A model generated the notes under the pieces. The model was given only the letters and a program-made list of their open reading frames with translations. It was not told the origin of the DNA and ran no database searches. This document shows positions 1 to 13,800 of a stretch of 64,000 nt of DNA, piece by piece (position 1 is the stretch's first letter; every line of letters starts with the position of its first letter). Position numbers and translations under genes: made by a program. This stretch comes from Hydractinia symbiolongicarpus (taxonomy: Eukaryota > Cnidaria > Hydrozoa > Anthoathecata > Hydractiniidae), in contig NC_079875.1 in the NCBI RefSeq assembly GCF_029227915.1, positions 14,877,001 to 14,941,000 of the forward strand, written 5' to 3'.

Positions 1-1330
1 CACTTATCTCATGGTATGGTGGGCAGCAGAAGTTGGAAAGACATTAGGTATACCGGACGAGGTGAGGCGCCAAATACTGAATCTTTTTAAATAATTCTTT
101 GTATTTTTTTTTTATTTTTACTGAAAAATTTAATTTGTCCCATTTTTCGTGATTGCCTTTCATAACACGTGTGAAGTTAAATATACTGTCTAATTCGAAA
201 CTCTATGGTTTCAACAATTTTCTTTCGTTAAAAACCAAAACCTCATATTCAATTCATATTCAAACATCTCAAATATTGCTATTAAAAAACCTATACCAAG
301 ATTTGAACTCATTATTGCACTAACGAAATTAAACTAGCATCCAGTAAAAGAATGTTTTCAACCTTTAGAAAGAATTTTTTTAGAGCAACCATGTGTGAAG
401 AATTTTATTGACTAAAAAAGGATAACTTTCTCTGTGTTTATGTGCAGGTAATGGGATTAACGTTTTTAGCGGCTGGTACAAGTATACCTGATCTCATTAC
501 CAGTGTGGTGGTAGCCCGTCAAGGCTTAGGCGACATGGCTGTGTCGAGTTCGATAGGAAGTAATATTTTTGATGTCACCGTAGGGTAAGTTGGTACCGAA
601 ACATTATTTTTTCTCTCTCCTAGTTTGTACTTATTTCGCGCCTCGTGTTTGGCGACAAATTCTATGAAGATTTTACAAACCTATTTAAAAAAAGATGTTG
701 TCAATTTAGCTAAGAGTGATTTAAAAATGAAAAGTGGTTACGGGCGATGGAGAGGAAGGGTGTTAAATATTTTGGCGTTTAGGCTATGAAGATGAATTAT
801 AAAATAGATAATTGAAAAAAAAAATTCGAGATCAACGAGCAATATTCATACTTTTAAGATATTCTTAATTTTTAAAACATTTTAAGCTTCAATATTTTTT
901 AAAAAACGTGTATTTTAAACTACAGGTTTTGTAGAAGCGCACGTGCGGATGCATTAACGGATACTAAACTATGATATATTTTTAGTTTTACGTTTAGGTT
1001 AGGGGAAAGGGGAAGCTGAGGTTAACATTTAAACGTCAGATTGACGATAAAAAGCTTATAATATCTAAATAAAAATGTATTCTTAGATTGCCGTTGCCAT
1101 GGTTAATCCATAGTCTTATAAATGGCGCCGCCGCTGTCAATGTGAAAAGCGATGGTTTGTTTTGTTCCACCATTTTGCTTTTTATCATGTTATTGTCGGT
1201 TGTAGCAACCATTGCTCTCAGTAAGTGGAAAATGACGAAATTGTTGGGTGCAACCATGTTTCTTTTATATGTGGTTTTTATCACTGTTACTCTGCTTATA
1301 CAACTCGAGGTATGGTCATGCTTTCTATAA
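1..1330 (+). CDS. K+-dependent Na+/Ca2+ exchanger (NCKX/SLC24 family), 3' end of gene
   Basis: Three terminal coding exons: 1-61 (runs off the left edge), 448-584 and 1087-1330, joined by GT/AG introns in consistent phase. The product is a plasma-membrane antiporter that exchanges Na+ for Ca2+ and K+. The visible part starts [20 protein letters not shown]. It continues with the alpha-2 repeat, including [20 protein letters not shown] and [20 protein letters not shown], which carries the conserved acidic and polar ion-binding residues. Two C-terminal membrane helices follow (around [19 protein letters not shown] and [19 protein letters not shown]). The protein ends LEVWSCFL and stop, similar in length to the family C terminus. 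The 5' part, with alpha-1 and the large cytosolic loop, lies outside the window. Family assignment is secure; which SLC24 paralogue cannot be told. Confidence 0.93.
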
Positions 1331-2536
1331 ATGTTTGCATGAAAATACAATAATAATGTCATAGTTAGACTATTCACGCATCTGCACTTCCAGCTAACCT
1401 GCTCTTGAAACTTTTTAAAAAGGTGTTTTGTTTCTATTTATCTGCAGAAAACCGATTTAAATTTCTACGTTGTCAAAAATAGGAATTGTTAGCCAATCAA
1501 ATGCTATTACTATTATTATTACTATTTTTTCCTTTCAGAAAAAAAAGTATATATTACGACATAAAAAAGTAAAAAAAAAACAAAACAAGCAAAAAATTAC
1601 AAATTCTCATAGGAAAACGCCCTAGCACCACCCTTTTTGCACCTTGTCTTCAAAATAATAGCCTTTCAGATTAAAATATCGAATATAGTGAATGAAAATG
1701 GCAGTCAAATTTTTATAGTATGCACGCTAACTTGCTGATAATTTTTAAAATGTTTTGTTCAGTCGTTTGTAAATAATTTTTTAAGCCTTGTATGTATAAC
1801 CACGGATGTCAATAATTTCTGATACGTGACAAAAAAGTGGAATGAACTTTCAATTTATTTATTTATTTATTTATTTTACAGTATATATATTTAAAAAAAA
1901 ATATGTCGAATGTCATAATTTTTTGTTTATTTTCTATTTTTTCCATTAACCTTACACAAGAGCAAATTTCCTTCCCTCAAAACGCATAAAAAAAACAACA
2001 CAAACTAATGACTCTTTTAAACTAGCTCCCAAAGTTCTTTTTAAAAGATGCAAATAGAACCTCTTGAAACGAGGTTAGGTCAGCGTTATCCAGCGCATGC
2101 GTGCAGTATATATAAACCCCGATAATAATTCGAACAGTAACTCGAACTATTTTTAAATATTGACCTCAGATATATAGAGCATTTACTAAGTCGAACTATT
2201 TTAGCTGTCCCCCCCTGGCTTAAAATGTCCGTGATAATTTGAGATGAAAAGAAAAATGTAAAATAGAGAAACTGCTCATTTTAAAGAGATACAAATTTCT
2301 TTCCAGTAAATTCCAAAGTACTTGAGATCTGATTTGAAAATACAAAGTGCTCTTGACTATCAGAGTAAAATAAAAAGAAAGATGCTAATTTTGATGATTT
2401 CTTGGAGTAGAGTACTATCGCGTATAATATACACATAGATAATGGAATCTGCATCTGAAACTCTTTGTCTCACAACCACATTATTACATCCTCTAACCGA
2501 GGTTCAGTACTATTTAAAACATTTAGCGCAGTGGTG
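1331..2536. other. Intergenic AT-rich spacer
   Basis: No coding exon recognised. It contains a short (TTTA)n run near 1850-1877. A degraded piece with AACTCGAACTATTTT-type text at about 2112-2210 resembles the ends of the Tigger/pogo element at 28501-29096 and is probably a small remnant of that family. Confidence 0.5.
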
Positions 2537-2886
2537 TAGATAGATAGATGTGCATATTTTACATGGCTAGCCTCACAAATATCGAGGGATATACCCTGTC
2601 TATTATTTCCAGGAGGGGCCATGGCTTAGATGGAGAGTCCTAGAGTATTTAATGCTCATTTTGAGCTACGCAGACCCAATTAGTAGGGCCCACGCTCTAC
2701 TAGACAACTCCCGGCAACATCCAACGGCCCACACAGTGTGCCATCTCCCCAATTTCCCTCACATGGCTTGGGTTAACCCGGGGCTATGGTAACATTCACT
2801 CGCCCATGTTGAATCGCCGTCAAGAGGAATCGAACCCCGGTCTCCCGCACAGAGTACGAAAGCTATAACCACTAATCTACGGCGCC
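2537..2886 (-). repeat. tRNA-derived SINE, near full length
   Basis: Read on the minus strand, the head begins GGCGCCGTAGATTAGTGG at 2886, which gives a tRNA-like A box (TAGATTAGTGG). It is followed by a perfect B-box-like GGTTCGATTCC about 40 bases on. A tRNA-unrelated body of about 250 bp follows and ends in a short (TATC)n tail at about 2537-2550. The same head and body recur at 54369-54508, which shows this is a dispersed family. The polymerase III promoter boxes are as expected for a tRNA-derived SINE. It is not a working tRNA, since no cloverleaf with a paired acceptor stem is visible. Confidence 0.85.
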
Positions 2887-4563
2887 AGCGTGTCTAAGAA
2901 TATTTTGCACTTTGCACTTCTATATAGCCTGTTTTGTCATAACTTGTTCTGACACATCATATTTTTATATCGGAATAATTGATAAATTAGTTGATGTATA
3001 CAAGAGATGTATAGATAAAAAATCTGTGTTATACAGAAACATACGGTTTTTCATTTTCTGATTATTGAAATGGTCAAATTCTCAAGAAAAACTGAAAATA
3101 TAGAGGAAAAAGCGTAACTTCGATCCTAGGGCTGTTTCTCTCTTTTTGATAAGACAAAAAAAAATCCTGGTATCGAGGTTGGATATAGGTTGCTTACGTG
3201 TAAATCGATATTTCGATTTTATGGTAGGCACTTTCTAGCTAATCATTTTGGATTTCATTATAATACGCTTTACTACGTCTCACATTGGAATATGTGATTT
3301 AAAAATATTATATATGTTTTGTAAAATGACACGAGAAAATTTTAACGACTCTAGAAGGGTCAGATATTTGGTGGACGAATATTTTTTGTGTATCTGCCAT
3401 CGGGCATATATGCAGGAAAAAGTTCAAAACAAAGAAAATGTGCGCAAGCAGGACCAAGTAACACCTACAAAATATTCATGTGCTATATTCATGTGCTATA
3501 TCAGTTATATGTGTTCACTGCACATGCGCGTATTATCGTGTCCGTGAACTTGGTTGATATTTTATTATGCATGTTTAAAATGTCACGCTTGATAAGTTTT
3601 GCTTTTTGTCACATATTCCTGACAAGAAGAAAAATAGGTAAAAAAATTTATTTCGCAGTTCCTGAAATCCATGGTTACGTTTGTAATTTTATTGATATCT
3701 TTGAAGATCATCGCTTGGAAAACGATAAAAAAATGGGACAAAACGTATGTTGTTTTGAGCCGAGAAAAATTTACTACTTTTACGATATACTATATAGGCG
3801 GCGTACTAAAAAATTGACAATTCTCAATGCGCATATTTATTCGCGCACACTCGAAGTACACCCATCGGAAAGAAACTTCTCTTTCTAAAATCATCAACAT
3901 CGCTTTTGAACCTTTTTTTTGAAGGACATATTTGCTTTTAAAGATAAGCATACCTTAAGATATTTTGAGCCCGAATAAGTACCCCAGCCTGCTTTTATTA
4001 TATATAAAGAAACAAACAAGAAACTAAATGTAAATTTTTTGCTTTTACTTCAGTCCTAAAATCCAAACTTTCGCCCAGTTTTCTTCCCAAAACCCTTAAA
4101 AAGTAAAAATCTATTTTAGGAATTTCTTTTTGTTGATGAAAAGTTGAAAACATCACTGGTAGGACGGATCAGATGAAACACACTTCTTCTTTTCTACTGT
4201 TATTTAATTTCTTTTCTACATATATAATATACACAGTCACTAAAAATCTGTTATTAGAACACAAATAAAACTCTTAAACCTTCTTCAAGTCTCTGTACGA
4301 AATAGTATGACGAATTAATTTTGTGAAGTTTAATTTCAGTGAAAACAAAATAAGGTCTAATGCGCCATATAAAGAAGACACGTAGTCCAATTGAAGAAAC
4401 ACAATAAAAACTGGTTAAGCAAGCAAAACAAAACGCAAAAACAACGTTAAAGTTCGGCAGCCACGAAACGTTTTCAAAACTTTCTGTAAATAAAAAAACA
4501 TTTTTATACATTGTCTCAATAACCCAAATAATAACGTTTGGACTAAATAAGACAAACGAGTAC
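2887..4563. other. Intergenic spacer, no convincing gene
   Basis: Two overlapping open frames lie at 3248-3888 but resemble no known family and have AT-rich random-like composition. A small inverted-repeat element sits at 3117-3182 (listed separately). A short direct duplication of ATTCATGTGCTATAT occurs near 3474-3500. Confidence 0.5.
3117..3182. repeat. Very short MITE copy (CTCGTCCCCAGG family)
   Basis: The left end reads AACTTCGATCCTAGG and the right end, reverse complemented, reads CAACCTCGATACCAGGAT. These are inverted versions of the same terminal sequence seen at 35111-35228 and 49039-49298. About 66 bp remain, so this is a heavily shortened copy. Confidence 0.45.
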
Positions 4564-4569
4564 TTTATT
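4564..4569 (-). terminator. Candidate polyadenylation signal of the semaphorin gene
   Basis: TTTATT on the plus strand is AATAAA on the minus strand, about 300 bases past the semaphorin stop codon at 4870-4872. This is an AT-rich genome where the hexamer arises often by chance, so the call is tentative. Confidence 0.35.
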
Positions 4570-4869
4570 GTCTTGGTAAACCACCGCTTATGGTGGTTTA
4601 AAAAAATAATAAAAAAGGGTAATACTCTCTCTCTTTTAGAAATGAATAAAAATATGAATCCTGATGCAATGATGTCTATGTTATTAGTTTGTTTGTGTGT
4701 ATGTATAAGTCATGATTTAAAACAACCTTGCGGCTGGATAATATATGACATCTTTTCGACAGAAGGGATTAACCAGCGTGAAAACGACGTCTTATGGAAC
4801 GACTAATCTTGCATTTTGCCGTAAGGTTGGGATTATCGATTCCATATTTTCTACTTATCCATTCACCTA

Positions 4870-7800
4870 TTACCTAAATTCGACGTCGTCTTCGTCGTCA
4901 TTTTCGACCCTTTTATCCGTCATTTCTAAAGTCGTCGGCTGATACACCCGATCTTTATTTTTCTTTTTAATCAGTTCCTTGTTCGCCGAGTTCTGTCTTT
5001 TTCTAATTTGGTAGCTCTTCGTGAACGATATGATCGAGAAATGGCCGTTCGCTTTACCGTTCGCCGTCTCTCCATCCACCTCGCTATCATTATGCTGCCT
5101 CATTGCCAACACCACGCAAAACAGCAAAAAAGCGAGAAGCAAAACGATGGCGAATAAAACAGCCATGGCGACAAATTCCTTAAAATATGATTTTCCTCCC
5201 GAACCTGTGTATGGTATGGCTGGACGATTAGTTGTCGTGTTCGCTAAAAAATAAAAATTCGAATTTATTATCAAGTGTGTATTTACGACATACTCAGCAA
5301 CGACATATTCGGCAAAACAACATAACGATATGAAATGACATTTCGAATTCTTTGTTGCGTGGATATCTTCTCTGCAAGGCTTACTTTTCGACAAAAAAAG
5401 TATTGTGGCCACTCGCAAAACAGATCTATTTACCGCAGGTATTAATAGGGAGGTTGTTGAAATATTATTTAGAAAAAAAGCACATGTTAATAGGGAAATT
5501 AAAGTAGTACATTTTAATACAAAAATAATTAAAAACAAAAAATGAAACCCCACGTGAAAAAAATTGTAGTAAAAACAACTAAATGTGGGAATGTGTGAAT
5601 GAATAAACGAATGAATGAATAAGTAAAAAATTATGATCTGTCATTGTAAAAAAAAAAGAAAAAATTAGAGGATTTTATATATTAGATATATATCGCAGTT
5701 TGGACTAACAAATTTACACAAAAACAATCTTGAATAAACCAGTGGCAAATTGTTGATTTAGACAGGTTTCTGTTTTTGAACTCAGGGAGGTTCCTGTTGA
5801 AACATTGGCTGCAACATGCCACTACACTGATAAGAATTTTTTTAAAGAAGCGCTGTTGCTATATGTGATAGAAAAGTCTTGTTTAAAACTAAACACAAAA
5901 ATTTACCACCGTAAATTCAAGATTGCGAGAAACATCATTTACATGTTGATGAGCGAACACTTGTAGTTAAATTTATTTATTTACACTTATTTACCTCGTC
6001 GAGTTACATTTGTTACGTGTGGTCCTCGCTCGGTTACTTTGGTGGTTACGAGTGGTCGTTTAGTGGTCGGTGCTGTAAGTAAACAAAATAAAAACAAAAC
6101 TTTCTTTAGACAAAACACAAGGGAAGTGAAATAAAATATGTAACAGTTTTTCAGTCCGACTTAAAAACCGGAGTCCACTTAAAATAGCAGAACGTTGAGA
6201 ACCGTAATTTCTTCGTTCTAAATTTCTCCGTTGTTTAGTTTCGTGTGCAAAATGGTTTAGTTACACGGAAAGCCGGTTTCGTGCAAATCTTTAAAGCAAG
6301 TTGAACCCTCAGCATTACGCTGATTAAAACAAGTTTGAGATGTTAAAATTTGCAAGTGGCATTTTCCTGTAAATTAACAACAGGGAAATATTTTTTTTTT
6401 AATTCGATGACATTCGATTTTACTGGTTAGTATGTCATGTTTTGTGCTAAAGAAAGTTAGTTTGTAGTGCAAAAAAAAAAACAAAAAAAAACGCGCGGTG
6501 ACATGCGATGGAGTGCTGTACATGCATGACCTATTTATACAATCTCCCTCACATTTATATGTCCATTCATATGCTAAACACTTCTTTTTCTACTTACTCT
6601 ACGAGCTCGATCTGGCTTATATGAAACAAACTTCTGCTTTAAACTTCATCATTTTTATGACAAAATAACCGTGTACAGGATTTATCACGATTATTTTCAC
6701 AAGTTCTCAAACAAGACAAAAATGGCATTTCACCCATTAATCTGCAATTTATATTTTGTTTTGCGATCGCACGACATAATATAAGTGAAAGCTACATCAA
6801 ACTTTAAAAAACAAAACAGCTGTGCCGATGTGAAGCAAAAACTTTTGTTGACACGTCAGCACTCGGCAATTAGTAAGTGTTGACGTGAATTAGAAAGAGT
6901 ATGAACATTTACGCCACTCAGAACAATTATTGACAAAAACGTTTTTTTTTTCCATTTTCTTTCAAGAAACAATAAAACCTATATTTTTTTGGATTGGTGC
7001 TAAAAAATCAGACTTCATTAGCTGATTATAGAGCTTGTTATATACGTCGGTGCAAATATATAAAAAGAAAGGTCGAAAAATTCAGCTTCTACAAACTTTG
7101 GTCGTTAATTAATGAAAAGACTCGAACAAATTTTAAAACAATTTGTGTTGAATTTAGGTTGAATTTCCAGTAGACGGTTTTTAGCACGACTTATGTGCAA
7201 AAAAATGAAATTTCTCTATAATACTTGTCTCAAAATTATTGTGACGAGTTTTTAAATCGACTTTCCATTTGTGGTAAGTGATAACTCGTTCGGTGATATG
7301 AAAATTAAATGGAGACAAAATTAGAGAGCGCGTGTTCGCTACAATGGCTGTTTCAAACATCGTCGTCCTATAATTGGTGTGTATTATACGCCTAGTTAGT
7401 TTGCAGTGAATTAAAGAATTGGAGCTTTAAAACGGACTTACCTTGCAATTCTAACGAACAAGATTTTGACTGCGAGTCTTTGACTTGAACGATGCAGGAA
7501 TACGTCCCAACATACGATTCGGTAAACTGCGTAATCAAAAGCTTCTTGTTGTTGTCCATCAGCTTGTACATATCGCCGTCGTATACACGGACGCCGCTTC
7601 GGGACCAGCCATTGATGGTTGGTAATTCACCAGTGTTGGTGTCAGCAATGGGGTTGCATTCGAGGAGTGCACTCATGCCAAATGTGACATTCTCAACGGT
7701 AGCCGTGCATTTGAAATCTTTTTGCACTAAATACATTATGTACATATCGAATCAGATTTCTACCACTAAACATTCAGAAAGCCAGTTTTTGATTTCTACC

Positions 7801-10800
7801 ACTAAACATTCAGAAAGCCAGTTTTTTTACTCGTAAAAAAAAAAGAGAATTTAAATACTCGCAATATAAACTGAGATGCTAAGTGTTCCTATGTTCAGAC
7901 ACACAAAAAACTGAAGTGAAAAAAAGTTGGAACACAAGTCGACAAAAAATATGTCGCTAATTAAAATAAATTAATGTTATGTGTAATGACACTAATGTGA
8001 CAAGCTACTTATAAAAAGCACCTTTCGGACATCGAATTGCGTTTCCACTCCTTAAATCCTGTATTCTCTCTAAAGGATCAAGTTTCGTTGCTTCCATACA
8101 CCTGTTTTCCTTCATGCTCCAAGCACAGTACGGATCCTTGATCTGTACGCAGTCTTTACAAAGCCAATAACTTTCGCAGTGGTGAACTGGAAACGCAGCC
8201 ACTCCAGAATCTCCAGCGGCGTAAACCATATTCTAAAGTGGATGATATGGATGATAATAAAGTTAAGAAATGTAGACCAAGACAACAAATGCACCAATCA
8301 AACGTTGAGATGTTGAATAACCACAGAAACGAAGTTTCTTCTACAAAACGATTGAAATTTTAACTTTTCTTTTATAATTAACACAACTCCCATTTTTACA
8401 CCTTTTAAACGCTGTTAGATTTATTCAGTTGTAAAAAAACTTGTCATATTTGTTCCCAGTCTTTTCTTAACACGTTTCACAGGGAGCCCAGTATATGTTA
8501 TTGATTGATCTAATCGCTTTTCTACGTTAATCAGAATATGCACAAGATTTTAAAAGAATTGCCCCTAATTTCCAATTTCTTTGGACTTTCTGGGCCGTGG
8601 GGCGGATTGCTAGGCTTGCGTATTCTTCGACATTGTTTACTTAGTCTACGGTACTGTTAACTGTGTTTCGCCATTGTGAAAAAAGCCGAAAAACAATTTT
8701 TACCACAAATATTGTGTCCAGGGTTGTAGATTTCTTGGCGTTATAGTAAATTAATTAGTGCAAGTTTTTTTGTGATTACACCCATCTCGTTCTCGCTTGA
8801 GTGACATTTTAACTGAAGGAAATGTAAAAAATGCAGCACTTACTTTGTATAATTTCATCACTTTTATTGGACCTGAAGTCTAAATGAAGATTGTTTTAAA
8901 CATTTAAAGCGTAACATCGTTCAAAGCAATCTCTTGCGTAAGTGTCTGAAGAAATTTAAATACTAAAGTGAATTCTGCAAAATGTTGCAGTGCACCAACA
9001 TGGAAACAAAATATATATGACTGAAGAATTACTTTAACTTTTTTTAAGAATTTACCGAATTACCATTTACCGCTTTTGAAGTTCGTGAATTGTCACGACG
9101 CTTTCTTTATTTACTCAGAAGCATGTCAAGATAAATTAAACCTAAACAAGTAAATGCTAGTGTAACTGTAAAAAAAATCACCAACCAACCTGAAAGGGCT
9201 GTGTTTGTTTCACTGCGTTAACCTCGACTTGACCAGTATTGTTTATAGTCAATTTGTGTACATGACCATTCGCTATGGACAAACAAAATTAAAAAAACCT
9301 AAAACGTTTGAACAAGTGTTTCACCAGATGGCCATGTTTTTCCAAATTTGTGTTTTTTGTCTTTCTGAGAACAGATAACATGGCAATACATTTCATTGCA
9401 CACCATGGGCTGAAAAATTGATCTAGTTACCACATGTGCATGTGTTTTTTTTTAGAAAACCTGGAGAAAAAAAGAAGGCATGACATATTGACCTCAGTGC
9501 AGATCCTCTACAATTGTATCATAAATATTTAAATAAAAAAGAAGAAACACTCACATGTGCCAGCAAAGGCTACATGCAATCCAGAACCAGTTTTATTTGC
9601 TTCCAAATGAAAATCATCCACCACGATCGCCGTCAACCTGCGCGTAAAAGATACTTTTTTATGTAACCATAATTTTTAAAACCCATTGACACCATGTTTT
9701 TCGCATTTATTGTACAGCACTGAGGGTGGAAGTTGGTGGAAGGTGCAAGTTTAGTGACTGGGGTAAAAATAACATTGCAAGAACGTCTCTTATTTCACAA
9801 ATAAGTCTCGTTTTTCTGCAGATATTGATCGTAAAACTTGACATAACAATAGAATATGGCAAATAAAATTGAATCATAAATGACGTCATTTTAATAGAAT
9901 GATAAATCTGAGTTATGTTTCATTTGTAATCCCATATATGGACATGTTCAAAAATATGAGGAAGCAATGTGAACATTGCTAAAATCAGAAAAAACATCTT
10001 TTTATCATAAAACTAGTCGATAAAGCCCGTGGAAAAATCCACTTACGCAAAAGGTCAATAAAAAGGAAGTTATTTTAGATGTTTTGCTGACGTCAGCAGT
10101 GCAATGCAGATAAGATTTATACTTAAACTGGAAACACTTAGCTAAAAGAATAGAATAATATTTATTTTTTATAAACACTTGAAAGGAAGATGTGACAAAG
10201 TTTATAACAGTAAGCAGAAATATAGTATATCTGATAATGGAGATTTGATTTTTAAGAGAAACCATAGCATTGTATTTGAAAAGAAGCCATTGCACAGGAT
10301 ATAATGTTAATAGAACATTTAGTAAATTTTTCTCATAAAAAAAGACATTGTGCTGATGATCTTGAAGTTACTACTGTGTTTATATAACATTGATAGTAGT
10401 ATTCTGTATAAATTTTTATATTATTTAGGTAATAAGAGACATCTAGTTTTGGTTAGGACTTACCATCTGGATCGTTAAATTAGTTTTGTGAAAGTATTTA
10501 TTATATGATATTATAGCAAAAAATATCCTCAACAGAATAAAATCTAGTTGGATAAATAGCCTTGAAAGTATTTTGACAGTTAATAATAGTTCTCATAATT
10601 TTTATTTAAACAAGAAAATGAGTAATTATAGTTGTAAGAATATTGGCTGCAGAGAGAGTTTCAAATTTAGAACACAAGTTACAAGACATGCAAAAAAAAT
10701 GTTTAAAATCAACACCATCAAAAGTTGAAAAATACACTCTAAAAGATGATCTGTATCATTGCAATACTTGTAAGAAAACATATAAGCAAGCACAGACCTA

Positions 10801-13800
10801 ACATTTTTTGGCATATTAAGGAGGGTTTCACAAAAATGATAATATAAGACACAATAAAGAAGAAGACTAAAGAATAAAGACATCTACTTTTACTTCCTAA
10901 TGACAATTTTGTAACAAGTACAGATCTTCAGGAATTCTAAGGAACAATAAAATTTTTCGTATTTCTTAGTAAATATTTTGTACTTTGCCAGGAATATCTT
11001 TTTCGTTACTTTCTGATCATTTCTGCGTTCTTTGAATTTATCTGTTTCTGCTTTTGTCTCAATTGATAATTGCTTTGTTTAAATATAGATTCAGTTTTTG
11101 GAAAAACTTTTTGATTCAAAGCAAAAAAATAAATAAAAAGATAATATAAGACACAATATTCAAATTTTTGTTACAAAATTATCATTTCTGTGTCATTTTA
11201 AGAACTCAGAAATGATTTTTTGTTTCTGTACCCTACTGCAGGGTGTTAGGCATCCATTAGAAGAGATATGTCTTAATAAAAGTAATCTACTTTTGCTTTT
11301 AATGATGATTTTGTAACATATACAGATCTTGGAGATTTCTAATGAGGTGTGATTTTTGTTACTTTATTATCACATCTTTGTTTTGGTATACAAGATTTCC
11401 CTTGAAGATTCTGAAAAATGACAATTCATATAAAGTTATTTTAGCAGTTAATTAAATTCAACATTTATGCTTCCTTGGATAAATGTTGATAAAAAAGTAA
11501 CTTTTTTTCTTTCAAAGTGTTACAAAATTATCATTTTTTTATAATAGAACAACCGGAACTTTCATTAGTCCGAAAACCGGTCTTTTTTATTATTTTTCTT
11601 GACTTTATTAGACTAGTATCATATTTTTTCAAAAGAAAAGCTTGTTACACTATTATCATTTTTTTGTTTTTTATGCTTCACTTAATTTATCTTTGACAGA
11701 TTGCCCAACTTTCACGGGAAATTCTAATTGTTACAGTTTTATCTTCCTTGAAGAGATAGACATGACCAACTTGTTACAATATCAAAAAAGATACTTAAAA
11801 TGATAATTATGTAACATACACCCTAAATGTTCACAGTTGGGCAAAAAAATGCCTCATATTTTTGAACATGTCCATATCGCCTTTGCTAAGACTTGGTAAC
11901 AACCAATTAGTCCACCCTCACCCTCCTACTCATGACTTCTTAAAAAAAGAAGAACGTTTCTTCGCCCCTACCTGGCTGAATCAATAGTGTACAACGCTTC
12001 ACCATCGTGTGGCAAGACCATATCATACATAAGAGAACGGTCTGGTGCATTAAAGATTTCTGTATCATGATCTGACGAGAAGGAAGCCTCTTTAGGACCG
12101 TCACACTAAAATAGAAAAACATTTTTTGTAAGTGGTACAACTGGATAGCAAGAAAGCAATAAGTTTTATGTGTAGCATACATACCACAGGCCTTGAGACA
12201 TTATTTTTAAAGGCTGAGAATGGCGTAACAACCCACTGTTTAGTTTTCAGATCTTTATATGTTAGTCGACCTGTTTCGAAAACATGAACAATGTCCGACA
12301 CACGATATCGACAAATTGCTGTATTTGCAGTGTCTTTCCTAAACCAAAGCAACAACATGAATATAAAATTGAAATTTTTTGTCTAAGCAGGTCTATTGGT
12401 GAGTACATCTTATTAAAACATGAATACTAAGGAAAAAGAACAAACGTATTTATACATACAGGGATGAAGAAAAAGTTGCATATACAAATTTTTCTGTTTT
12501 CCCATTCATCTCCACATCCCTCACATAGGTGCTTTCTACAAAAAACACCAGTGGTGAAATAACACAGTGTCAAAGGTGAAACATAGAAATATAAATTATA
12601 GCAAATTGTTAAAAGCTAAAAAAAATGCATATTGTATCACAAAATAATTAGAGCTTTGTGACACAAATTATTGCTGTTTAAAGCTAGCGTTTTTGACTGT
12701 AACATGGTAACAGATCATCATTTTTTGTGATATTTTATGTTGCAGTTATTTACAACAACCTCTCCACTAAAAATCTCAATAATCTATAGTGGTTCAATCA
12801 TTTTCACTTACCTAAGACATCGTAGTATGATGCCACAATGTCTCCTTTCTTCAAACATATAAGCGGAGATTTCAAAAAAGTTATAAATCTCTCTGGACTT
12901 AGATTATCTTCCCCATTATCATACTAAATAAGGAAAGAAAGGTTTATTTTCAAAAATACTGTGAATACCCTATTTCGAATACACATCTTAGAAGTGTCAC
13001 TTTTGAGCTATTTTTCTCTATTCATCTCGAATCTTTTCTATCTCCAAAGTATTCTTTTATTTTTTTAGGAATTCGAAATAGTGAATCTACTGTAAGCAGA
13101 ATAAAAGATGCATAAATGTTTCTCTACAATCATTTACAATGCATACCTTGCAAACTCTTCCAACCCGCGAGTACACAACCTAAAAACAACATGCTTCAGA
13201 GTGAGAATAATTTTGTTTACATCATTATTCTAACTTGCTGATCTGTATATTAGTTAAGGAATGACTTTAAAATAAAGTTTGTCGTTAATTTTTCAGTCAA
13301 ATTCATAAAAGAGTTTTAGCACACAAAAAATAAATTTGAATAAGATAAGAAATGAACAGACAATATCTAAGCTAAAGGTTAAAAAATTTAGGTTGTTTGT
13401 TTTGAAAAATAAACGTGAAAATGGAAGTTTAGCATGGAGGAGAAGTCGACATAATTTTGTGCAAAACCAATTAGAAGCTTCACAACTGATTGCGACGCAA
13501 TAGAATTGTGAATTAATATTAGTTGACCAAAGTATCGTTAAGTTATATAAGACAAACTTGGTAGAGTGGAAAACAACCTACCTTACGCCCTAAGTCGATG
13601 TCCACAATCTCATGAAAAAAATAATAAATGTAGCCACTAGCATCTAATGAGTACACAGATTTGAAACTTGCACCTAAAACAACAATGAAATGATTTTTGT
13701 GATGCATGCAGTTACACAAATTACAGGTAACAAATTGCTGATGTTAGTATACTAAAATCCAGTTTGAATGAAATCTATATAATTAACTAAGATTACCAAA

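Noticed and set aside
2821-2886. tRNA gene on the minus strand
   Set aside because: A and B boxes are present, but the stems do not pair and the sequence continues as a dispersed SINE with a second copy elsewhere.
3248-3888. Two overlapping open frames of 99 and 166 codons
   Set aside because: No recognisable motif, signal or splice context; the composition looks like random AT-rich translation.
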